From contig NZ_FVZL01000001.1 in the NCBI RefSeq assembly GCF_900168295.1, positions 706,134 through 770,133 on the forward strand: a stretch of DNA of 64,000 nucleotides, written 5' to 3'. Position numbers and translations under genes: made by a program. Source of the DNA: Arthrobacter sp. P2b. GTDB lineage: Bacteria; Actinomycetota; Actinomycetes; Actinomycetales; Micrococcaceae. Positions 32,701-41,900 of the stretch are shown here, in pieces. The first letter of the stretch is position 1. Every line of letters starts with the position of its first letter. Under the pieces are notes generated by a model. The model was not told where the DNA came from, did no database searches, and saw only the letters and a list, made by a program, of their open reading frames with translations.

Positions 32701-35700
32701 CCGGCGCCAGCAGGATGATCCTGCCGCTGGCCTTGCTGACGGTGGCCTGCAGTGCGGGATCGGCTTCGATGCCGTCCGTCAGGATGCGGAGGAGGTCGCC
32801 GTCCGGGTCCGTGTCGTTGCCGGTGGCGTCGACGGCGATCTGCCGGCCCGGGCGGACCCGCACCTCGTCATCCACGGGGGTGGGTTTCTGGTTGGTCTCG
32901 CCGCGCGGCGCGATGCCCACAGTCACCGTTCCGGTGTTGACAGCCCCCTGGCGGTCCACCACTTTGTAGCGGAAGGTGTCTGTTCCGGCGCCGTCCCCGG
33001 CTGCCGTGAAGTCGATGAAGTTGCTGCCGACGGCGGCCGTTCCCATCGCCGGGGTGCTGTCGATGCCGGTGAGCTGGACCGAGTCGCCGTCCGGATCGAT
33101 GCCGTCCAGGGGAACGGGGATCCGGACCGTGCCGCCGGCCACCACGCGTGCGGTGAGGTTGCGCGGCTGCGGACGCGAGTTTTCGGCACCTTCGAGCGGA
33201 AGGATATGGATGGTCACCGCGGCGGCGCTCTTCTGGCCCTGCGGATCCACGGCGTTATAGATGGCACGCACCGTTTTGGGCTGGCTGCCGGCAATGAACC
33301 GCAGCGTGTTTTCCGAGACGAAGCTCTTGCCGTCCACCGGGTCCACGCCCTGCGGCAGGACCGGATCCACGGTGAGTTGCTGGCCCTGCGGGTGGGTGTC
33401 ATTGTCGAGCACCGGGATGGTCACGACGTCGTTCACGCGGACGTTGACCTCGTCCGGTTTCGGCTGGGGAGCCTCCACCACGGCGGGGGCGGGGACCGGC
33501 ACAACCGAGACGCTGCCCGTGGCCGATTTCCTGCCGTTGGACATGGTGTATTCGAACAGGATGGGGTCCTTCGTCCCCAGGATGTCCGTGATGCGCAGGA
33601 CGCTGTGGTTGATCACGCTGACAGATGCGGTGGAGTTTTCGGGCAGCCTGACGGACTGGAGTACCAGGACCCCGCCTGACGGATCGGAGTCGTTGGCGAG
33701 GGGGTCCAGCAGCACGCTTCCGCCGGTGGGCATCAGCGCCACGTCGTGGACGGCGACGGGGTTGCCGGTCTCATCCCCGGATTCGACGTCAACGCGGATC
33801 AGGCCCTGGCTGCTCTGCGGGCCGTTGCTGGCGATATAGGTCAGGTACACGGGGCCGGGGGTGGTGCTGCGGAAGGTGAACGTGCCGCCGTCGGTGACCG
33901 GGCCGAGTTCGGCCGGGCCGTTTGCTTCCACTTGGGCGAGCCGGAGGGCGCCGCCGTTGGGGTCCACGTCGTTCTTCAGCGGGGAAATGACCAGGTCCTG
34001 GCCCACCACGGCCGTGACGTGGTCCGCATTGACCACCGGCGCTAAGGCTCCCGGCGGCTGGACGTTGACCACGACTTCCCCGGTCACGGTGGCGCGGCCG
34101 TCCCAGATGGTCACCTCGACGTTCTTCTTGCCGGCCGTGGCGCCCGAGTCCTGGAACGTCAGGAGCCCGTCGCGGCGGACTTTCACCTGGTCCTGGTCGT
34201 TGTCTGCCTTGGCGTCGAGGAGGACCAGGTCGTCGCCGTCGGGGTCGATCCAGTCCGTGAGGATGTTCTGGCTGACGGTCTTGCCCTGCTCCACCAGCAT
34301 GGTGGTGTCATCGCCGCGCTTGAACTGTGGCGGCTTGTTCTCGTCAGGGCCCACCACGCTGAGCGTGACCTGGCCGCCGGCCGAGAGGCCGCGGCCGTCC
34401 GAGGCGTTGTAGTTGAACGTCTCCGTGCCCGGTTTCGCATCTGCCGGGACGGAGACCTGGAAGGCCGTGCCGCCGTAGATGTTCTCCAGGGTGCCGGATT
34501 TCGGGCCCGTATCCGCCAGGGCGGCGGTGAGGACGTCGCCGTCGGGATCGGAATCGTTGTCCAGGACGCTGAGGACGGTGGTCCGTCCGGGGCGGACGCC
34601 GACGGCGTCGGGCTTGGTTTCCGGCGGACGGTTGGGTTTGGTGCGGTCCGGCAGGACGTTGATGGTGTTGTTGTCCGCCGATTCCTGGTCCTGCTCGTCG
34701 GATTCGTTCTTGGGCGGGATGACGTCGTCCCAGTTGTTGACGAGCTGCATGTTCTGGTTGACCAGCCACACATTGCCCGAGTTCACATCATTCAGGACCA
34801 CCAGGTCCCGGTTCACCCGGAAAACATACGACGGCGACGCACTGGCCTTGGGCACGTCCACGTTCTTATCGTCAGCATCGTTCGTACAGTCCCGGACGTA
34901 CTTGTTCGCCCCCGACCACGCCGCGTGCACACACCCGCCCAACTGCACCGGCGCAGCCGGGACACCCTCGCCGTCGAACGCCACCGTTTTGGCCGTGCCG
35001 CCATCCAGCGGCTGCTTCAGCAGCGCCTTCTGCGTGGAAACTGCCACAAAGTCGCTGGCGGGACCGCCCTGCTGCAGCTTCGCCTCGCGGGCGTTGTCCA
35101 GCTGCAGCCGCTTCCCGCCAGGCAGGAACAACTCCCCCGCAGCCGCATCAAGGACCACCGGCTGGTCCCCCACCACCGTGATCTGCAGGTCACCCGCGCC
35201 CTTCAACTCGCCCCACGTCTCCGACTCCGAGGACGTGACCTCACCGTTGGCACCAACACCGGTCACCGTCACCACACCCGACTCCGGATCCGCCGAGTAA
35301 ATCCGGTCATCCTCCCCCACAGCCGAAACGGTGCCCTCGGAGCCCACCAGCACCGGCTCGGAAGCCTCCTCATCAAAACCATTCACCGTCGACGGCGACA
35401 CCGCCCACACCTTGCCCGAAGCCGCATCCGTCACCGAGATCACCTCGGAGCCGAAACTCACATCAGCAGCCCCCGGCAACTGCTTATCCCCACCCAGGCG
35501 CATGTTCGCCGGCGACACCTGATTCAACGTCGAACCAGACTCATCATCAACAAACACATCCCCCGCGTCCTGCAAAATGTCGAAGGTCGTGGACGCCGGC
35601 GTCACCGCACCATCAAGGACACGCGACGGATAATTCAGCCGCCCCACCGCATTCTTGGACTTCGACACCACCCACACACCGCCGTCGTTCAACTCCACCT

Positions 35701-35830
35701 CAGTGGTCTTAAACCCCGGATAGAGCACTGCCCCGGTCACCACAACAGCCACTGCGGCACCAAAGGCAGTGCCGGTGACGATCTTGTTGTGGCGCCGTTT
35801 CAATCCAAGTTTCCCCAGCAGACTTGTCAC
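29708..35830 (-). CDS. Giant membrane-anchored surface protein with Ig/cadherin-like and FN3 repeats (paralogue 1)
   Basis: This protein is about 2,040 aa from a GTG at 35830 (weak GAGGG ten bases upstream). An ATG 45 bases further up is possible but encodes unconvincing residues. A signal-anchor helix (about 17-38) has a short basic cytoplasmic end. Residues 40-375 are repetitive and beta-rich, propeller-like (LNDGGVWVVSKSKNAVGRL). From about 410 to 1,500 some ten Ig/cadherin-like units carry calcium-type DNDxDPDGD motifs. Three to five FN3-like units follow to about 1,930, with Trp/Tyr-rich strands. A distinct tail has two Cys (VRSCTEPGYG...PSSCVSP). It is second in the operon and corresponds to fn3 in the bifidobacterial cluster. 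Likely a cell-surface adhesin or stalk. Confidence 0.88.
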   Translation of the reverse strand: MTSLLGKLGLKRRHNKIVTGTAFGAAVAVVVTGAVLYPGFKTTEVELNDGGVWVVSKSKNAVGRLNYPSRVLDGAVTPASTTFDILQDAGDVFVDDESGSTLNQVSPANMRLGGDKQLPGAADVSFGSEVISVTDAASGKVWAVSPSTVNGFDEEASEPVLVGSEGTVSAVGEDDRIYSADPESGVVTVTGVGANGEVTSSESETWGELKGAGDLQITVVGDQPVVLDAAAGELFLPGGKRLQLDNAREAKLQQGGPASDFVAVSTQKALLKQPLDGGTAKTVAFDGEGVPAAPVQLGGCVHAAWSGANKYVRDCTNDADDKNVDVPKASASPSYVFRVNRDLVVLNDVNSGNVWLVNQNMQLVNNWDDVIPPKNESDEQDQESADNNTINVLPDRTKPNRPPETKPDAVGVRPGRTTVLSVLDNDSDPDGDVLTAALADTGPKSGTLENIYGGTAFQVSVPADAKPGTETFNYNASDGRGLSAGGQVTLSVVGPDENKPPQFKRGDDTTMLVEQGKTVSQNILTDWIDPDGDDLVLLDAKADNDQDQVKVRRDGLLTFQDSGATAGKKNVEVTIWDGRATVTGEVVVNVQPPGALAPVVNADHVTAVVGQDLVISPLKNDVDPNGGALRLAQVEANGPAELGPVTDGGTFTFRSTTPGPVYLTYIASNGPQSSQGLIRVDVESGDETGNPVAVHDVALMPTGGSVLLDPLANDSDPSGGVLVLQSVRLPENSTASVSVINHSVLRITDILGTKDPILFEYTMSNGRKSATGSVSVVPVPAPAVVEAPQPKPDEVNVRVNDVVTIPVLDNDTHPQGQQLTVDPVLPQGVDPVDGKSFVSENTLRFIAGSQPKTVRAIYNAVDPQGQKSAAAVTIHILPLEGAENSRPQPRNLTARVVAGGTVRIPVPLDGIDPDGDSVQLTGIDSTPAMGTAAVGSNFIDFTAAGDGAGTDTFRYKVVDRQGAVNTGTVTVGIAPRGETNQKPTPVDDEVRVRPGRQIAVDATGNDTDPDGDLLRILTDGIEADPALQATVSKASGRIILLAPGEAGTVNVRYTIADDRDASAQAAIGVVVDNEVPLKAPIARDDRVTSAQTMGKSAVDVPVLKNDEDPDGVGENLKISTEAATARPGAEGTVIVDLTEQPQLIPYTVEDVDGQQSTAVIWVPGLGQQLPTLAKDEVIEVVAGQSVEVDLDEWVKVREGRSPRLTQTDRIKLIGSDGSDPVTGDGDGLKYTAGTDYVGPGSLTFEVTDGTGPDDPAGLKSTLSIRTKVLPDPNRNNPPELLGASVDVPKGDSASIDLGKLTSDPDRDDVEKMKYELVGGSPAGFNAAIDGKALKVSAADSTGTGTTGAVQVKARDPRGLEAVATYQLSVTASNRPKPVANDDVQDNVAAGKPVTVNVLANDANPFPETPLKIIAAGAETGSGNVDVNGDAVTVTPAPGFTGTMVVSYTVADKTGDSSRQATARIRLTVKDKPQAPATPQAQSVGDRTALLNWTAPADRGSPITKYTVYGEGGFQQDCPANTCTLNGLVNNTKYHFQVTATNEFGESERSPASAEVRPDVKPDTPLAPSLKFGDKELSITWTAPASKGSPVKSYDLEISPPPAGQNAQIQNLTAVSYVWKGLQNGVSYKVRVLARNDAKEPSEWSPYSAAEVPAGVPATPAAPTAAQASSVGSQSQMKVTWTAPNNNGDAVSAYTLTTLRGGTVVNTQQVAGTSQNVTVDNSETNYTFTVSATNKAGTSATSAQSAAIRAVGKPGTVAAPTAALVDTDGNGGKIDVRFTVLTEAQRNGSAPAEITYQYRLTSGGGSGTIPAGGGVVAAPNGTNTAVVVWAVSSRSTVAGDASAPSNSVNPYGLAHAPVVTGASKPQGERSVSWTWTQPSGNGRPVTGYQYSLDGGAWTNTDARSFSTGAGYSETHTLRVRAISAGQPGRIGSDTSRSGSAPPPPQPTSWTISATPVRSCTEPGYGVDSFRAGNPSSCVSPGKWLPENTPSESDFYVVWYKTSENPSGIWYHLTSGPAAGNYVRHDTTNRDGQGPPAGMPQR
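34711..35722 (-). repeat. 1,012-nt block nearly identical to part of the second giant gene (copy 1)
   Basis: It matches 41015-42026 without indels, with only about twenty base differences and four amino-acid differences by eye. Codons here favour NNG and NNT (TCG, GCG, GTG, GAT, TTG), whereas the flanking coding sequence favours NNC. It encodes the propeller-like region just after the membrane anchor. Confidence 0.9.
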
Positions 35831-35993
35831 AGCGATTTTTCCCTCAAGGTTTGGCGGTGGCCCCCAGGCCGGCACATCGGAGTACCCGGTATTGGACTCT
35901 CCGTTCCCCGGGCAAGCCTACCCAAGAGGCAGTAAGCCCGCGATGGGGAGGTCTCCCCCCGGGTCCGGCCTGCTGCATCTCTCTGCCAGGCTG

Positions 35994-38900
35994 TCAGCAC
36001 GGCGGCACCCCGGCATTTCCCGGCTCGCCCAAGGTGGTGGAACCAGCCACAACGTAGCGGCCCACGTTGCTCGCAGAGCCTGCCTCGATCCGGTACCAGG
36101 CGCGAATCGGGTTGGGGGTCCAGTGGTCGCTCTGAATGATGTAGCAGCGGACCACGAGAGTGTGGTTGTCGGCGACGTACAGCCACGGCGGCCGGTGCGC
36201 GTTGATGCCGTCGCAGTCATAGTAGGGTGCCGGCCGGTAGTTCGCCCCGCCCAGGGTGTAGGTGCAGGACCGTACAAAAGCCGGGTCTGCGGAACTCAGC
36301 CGGGTGGTCCATTCGCCGCGCTTGCCGGAGGTGGCGGTGGCGCTGACCTGGGCGCTGCCGGTGCCCAGGGAGTTGAACGTCTGCACGGTGATGGTGCGCT
36401 GCTGTTCCCAGCCACCTGTGTTGATCGTCCTGCTGCCGGAGGGGGCAACACTCTCCCAGCCGCCTCCACTGATGAGGATCCGGGTTTCCGCAACGTCATT
36501 GGTGGACGTGGAGGGCGATGACCAGCTCAGGGTTACGGTCTGGTCATTGAGCTGTCCGTTGGTGCCGCTGGCGGAGGGCGTGCCCGGTGAGCCGTACGGC
36601 GTGACCCTGGCGGGTGCACTGGCGTCAGAGCTCGGCGCCACGGTGGAGACCGCGGTGACGGTAACGGCGATGTCCTGGCCGTTGGTGAATCCACCCACGG
36701 ATTCGCCGGGGCTGATGGGCCCGCTTTGTCCTCCCGCCGAGTAGCGGTAGCTGACTTCCTCTGCACGGGAACCGTTGCGCTGGGCGTCCGTGAGCCGGTT
36801 GAACTGGATGGTGACCTGGCGGCCGGCACCGTTCGTATTGGCCGGCGTGGCGCTGACGCCGGTGACCTGGGCGAGTTTTCCGGTCGCGCGCCGGGGCGCG
36901 GAGGAGGGGCTGGCGGTTCCCTTGCCGGCTTTGTTTTCGGCCTGGACGGTGAAGGTGTAGGCCGTCTCGGAGTTCTGTGCCCGGAACACGGCAGTGCGGA
37001 CTGTCCCGGCCACCACCTGGGTCTGTGGGGCTGTGCCCCCGCCGTTCATGGTGACGTAGTAGTTCCGGATGGGATCGCCGTTGGTGTCAGGTTCGGCCCA
37101 GTCCACCCTGATCTGGTTTTCGCTGCCCACTGCGGCGGCCACAGCCGTGGTGGGTGCAGCGGGGGCGGCCGGGACACCGGCAGGGTTGTCCTCTACGGAG
37201 TAGATGCTCCATTCGGAGGGGCCAAGTTCGTTGACGGCCTGCGCGCGGACCCGGTATTTGACGCCGTTCGTGAGGCCGGTCCACGTGTAGTTCAGGCCGG
37301 CCACCTCATTCTTGACGGCGATGCCGTTGGAAGGCGGTGGCGAGATCTCCAGGTTGTAGTGCTTGACCGCGGAGCCCTCCGTCTTGGCGGCAGGCCAGTT
37401 GATGACCATGTTCCTGTCGCCGGCTTTGACCGACGGCGCGTCCGGCGGGGAGGGCTTTTCATCCGGCCGGATCTCGTTCGAGGCTGCCGATGGCCGGGAT
37501 TTGCCCACTTCGTTCTCGGCGATGACGGTGAAGACGTATTTGACGTCGTTGGTCAGCCCGGAGAGGGTGCACGTGGTGGTGGGGCACGCCTGCGAAAAGC
37601 CGTTGTTGGATTCCACGCGGTAGCCGGTGATGGCGGCGCCATTGTCCGACGGCGGCGCCCACTTGAGGACGGCTGTCCGGCTGCGGACATCCGTGGCGGA
37701 GGGGGCAGAGGGCGCGTCAGGCACGTCGCGGACGGTCAGCCGCAGGCGGCCGGTGGCCTGCCGTGAAACGTCGCCGGTCTTGTCCACCACCATGTAGCGG
37801 ACCACCATCACGCCCTTGAAGCCCGGTGCCGGGGTCACCGTGACGGAGTCCCCGTCAAATGTTGGTTGTCCCGCCGCAGATCCCGTTTCCACTCCCGCGG
37901 CAACAATCTTCAGCGGTGCATCGTCGAACGGGTTTCCGTCGTTGCCCAGGACGTTGACGGTTTCCGTCTTTCCCGCGTTCGCTTTTTCGACGACGTCGTC
38001 GTTGGCCACGGGCATGGGCCTGTTGGAGGCCACGTGCCGTGCAGAGATGTTTGCTTTCACCGCCGGAGACCTGCCGTCGGTGACCCGGACGGGGATGTTT
38101 CCGGTAAACCCGGCCGCTACCGACGTTTCGGCCCTGACTTCGAGGATGGAACCGTTCACGGAGGCCGAGAATCCGGCGGGAAGACCGCCGTCGAGCTCGA
38201 ACTTCAGGTTGCCCTTGTCCTGTTGATCAACATCCTCAGCGAGCGGCCCCAAGTCCAGCCGTGCTGATTCGGCCTTGGGTACGTCCAGTGCAGCACCGCT
38301 GAAGGTGGGCGGGTGGTTGGCGTTGGGATCCGGTATCACCCTGGTCATGATGACAAGGGTGGACTTCAGGCCCTGGGGATCGTCCGGACCGTTGCCGTCC
38401 GTGACTTCGAAGGTCAGGGACCCCGGGCCCACGTAGTCGGCCTTGGCGGCGTAGCGGAGCGCGGTCCCGTCTCCGGCAATGACGTTTTCCGGCGAGGCGC
38501 CCTGGACCTTGACGGAGTCTGCCACGGTGATGCGCGGCCGCTTCCCGTCGCGCACCCGGACGTAGTCGCTGAGTTCGAGGGTGACGTCCTTGCCGGCCAT
38601 CACTTCGACGATGTCGGTCCTCGACAGGCTGGGGTATTGGGCTCCCTGTCCGGGGATCCACATAACGGCGGTCGAACTCAGGCCGTCAACATCCGTGACG
38701 GTATAGGGAATCAGCTGGTCCTCCGGCGTGAGGGTCACCACTACGTTGCCGGAGCCCCCGTCCCGCGCGTTCGGGTTGCCGTCGGGGAGGCTGATCTTCA
38801 GGTCCGCGGCGACGCCGTCGGCATCGGAGTCGTTCTTGAGGACCGGGACGTCGACAGCGGCCTTGCCGAGGGTTTCCGAGGGCGTAACCCTGTCATCCTT

Positions 38901-41900
38901 TGCGGCCGGGCGCTTGAGCTCGGCGTCGGGACTGATCCGGATCCGGATGGCAGCCCCGGCCCCTGCCTTCTTGTCATCCTGGATTTGGTAGCCGATGCCG
39001 GCGTTGCCGGCAATCGACGGGGCTGTGAAGAGTACCTTGGAGTCCTCGGTGGCTTCCGCCTGGAGCTCGGGCAGTGCCTCGAACGAGCCGGCGAGCAGGG
39101 CGATGGGGTCGCCGTCGGGGTCGGAGTCGTTGGCCAGCGCGTCCACCGCAACTTTGCGCCCGGGCCGGACATCGATGGAGTCTTCCACGGCGATGGGGTT
39201 CTGGTTGTTGGCTTCCGGCGGGGCGATGCCCACAATCACGGTTCCCGTGTTTTCGGCTCCGATGCGGTCGCGGACCCGGTAGGTGAAGGTATCGGTGCCT
39301 GCGGCGTCACCGGCGGCGGTGAATTCGAGGTAGCCGTCCTTGACGGTGGCCGTACCCATCGCGGCGGCCTTGTCGATGCCGATCAGCTGAACGGAGTCGC
39401 CGTTCGCGTCTATCCCGTCCAGCGGTACCGGGATCTTCACGGTCATCCCGGAGACAACCCGGGCCGTCAGGTTCCGCGGCTCGGGGCGGGAGTTGCGTTC
39501 GTCGTCGCGGGCCTGGATCCGGATGGTGACCTGCTGGGAGTCCACCTGGCCGGTGTCATTCCGCACCTTATAGATGGCGTAGACGGTTTTGGGGGTCTCG
39601 CCGGCAATGAACCGCAGCGTGTCCCCGGATACGAACATCCGCCCGTCCGCGGCATCGGGCTCCTGGGCAAGTTCGGGAACCAGTGCCAGTTTCCCGCCGT
39701 TGGGGTCAGTGTCATTACCCAGGACCGGGATGGTCACCACGTCCCCGGCGCGTACGGTGGCCTCGTCCGGCTTGGCCTGCGGCGGCTGGAGTTTGGCTGG
39801 GGCCGGGACCAGCAGCACCGCGATCTCGCCCACTGCGGACGCGCGGCCATTGGAAATGGTGTACTTCATGGTCAGCTGGCCTTCGGCACGGATATCCGTC
39901 ACGCGGACCACCGAATGGTCCAGGACGGAGACGCTGACCGGCAGGCCGGAATCCGCGGTAACGGACTGGACTACCAGCACGCCGCCCGACGGGTCGGAGT
40001 CGTTCCCCAGCACATCCACCAGCACGCTGCCGCCGGTGGGAAGCAGGGCGATGTCGCGCACCGCTACCGGTGCGCCCTCATCGTTGCCTGGAACGACGTC
40101 GACGCGGACCAGCTGCTGGGCGCTCGCCGGCCCGTTGGTCACTAGGTAGGAGACGTAGTGTGCCCCCAGCACCTCGGAGTTGAAGGTGAAGGTCTGCTGG
40201 TCGGCCCCGATGGTGGCTGTTGACTGCTCATCCGTTGTAGCCTGCGCCAGGCGCAGGGATCCGCCCTGCGGATCAACGTCGTTCTTGAGCGGGGCGATCA
40301 CGGTGTCGGCGCCGGCCACGGCGATGACGTGGTCGGCGTTGGCCAGGGGCGGCAGTGCGCCCGGCGCGCGGACGTCAACGGCAATCCGTCCCTCGGCCGT
40401 GGCTTTTCCGTCGGAAATGCGGACGGTGAGGACTTTGCGGCCGGGGGCTGTTCCCGAGTCCTGGAAGGTGAGCTGCCCGTCGGGCCTGATCCGGACCTGG
40501 TCCAGCGGGTCCGGGCTGGTCACGGATTCCGCGAAGAGGTCGTCGCCGTCGGGGTCAATCCAGTTGGGGAGGATGTTCTGGGTGAGCGCCTTGCCCTGCT
40601 GGAGCACCAGCGTGGTTTCGCGGTTTGGTTTCTGCTGCGGCGCTGAATTTTCGCCGGCAGGAACAATGCGCAGTGCCACGTCGGCAGTTCCTGACAGTCC
40701 GCGCCCGTCGTCCACTGTGTACTGGAAGGAGTCTGTTCCGGTCTTGTCCGCGGGCACCGCGACCTGGAAGCCGGTGTCGCCGTAGATGGTGGAAAGGGTT
40801 CCGGACTTAACCTCGGCGGGCGGTCGCAGGGTGAGGATGTCGCCGTCCGGATCCGTATCATTGTCCAGCACGGGCAGGATGGTAGTCTTGCCGGCCCGGA
40901 CACCAAAGGCATCCGGTTTTGCCGAGGGCGGGCTGTTGGGTTTGGTGCGGTCGGGCAGGACGGTCTGCTGGACTTCGTCGGCGGAGTCCTTGTCCGCGTC
41001 GTCCGACGTTTCTTTGGGTGGGATGACGTCGTCCCAGTTGTTCACGAGCTGCATATTCTGGTTGACCAGCCACACGTTGCCCGAGTTCACATCATTCAGG
41101 ACCACCAGGTCCCGGTTCACCCGGAAAACATACGACGGCGACGCACTGGCCTTGGGCACGTCCACGTTCTTGTCGTCAGCATCATCCACACAGTCACGGA
41201 CGTACTTGTTCGCCCCCGACCACGCCGCGTGCACACACCCGCCCAACTGCACCGGCGCAGCCGGGACACCCTCGCCGTCGAACGCCACCGTTTTGGCCGT
41301 GCCGCCATCCAGCGGCTGCTTCAGCAGCGCCTTCTGCGTGGAAACTGCCACAAAGTCGCTGGCCGGACCGCCCTGCTGCAGCTTCGCCTCCCGGGCGTTG
41401 TCCAGCTGCAGCCGCTTCCCGCCAGGCAGGAACAACTTTCCCGCAGCCGCATCAAGAACCACCGGCTGGCCCCCCACCACCGTGATCTGCAGGTCGCCCG
41501 CGCCCTTCAACTCGCCCCACGTCTCCGACTCCGAGGACGTGACCTCACCGTTGGCACCAACACCGGTCACCGTCACCACACCCGACTCCGGATCCGCCGA
41601 GTAAATCCGGTCATCCTCCCCCACAGCCGAAACGGTGCCCTCGGAGCCCACCAGCACCGGCTCGGAAGCCTCCTCATCAAAACCATTCACCGTCGACGGC
41701 GACACCGCCCACACCTTGCCCGAAGCCGCATCCGTCACCGAGATCACCTCGGAGCCGAAACTCACATCAGCAGCCCCCGGCAACTGCTTATCCCCACCCA
41801 GGCGCATGTTCGCCGGCGACACCTGGTTCAACGTCGAACCAGACTCATCATCAACAAACACATCCCCCGCGTCCTGCAAAATGTCGAAGGTCGTGGACGC

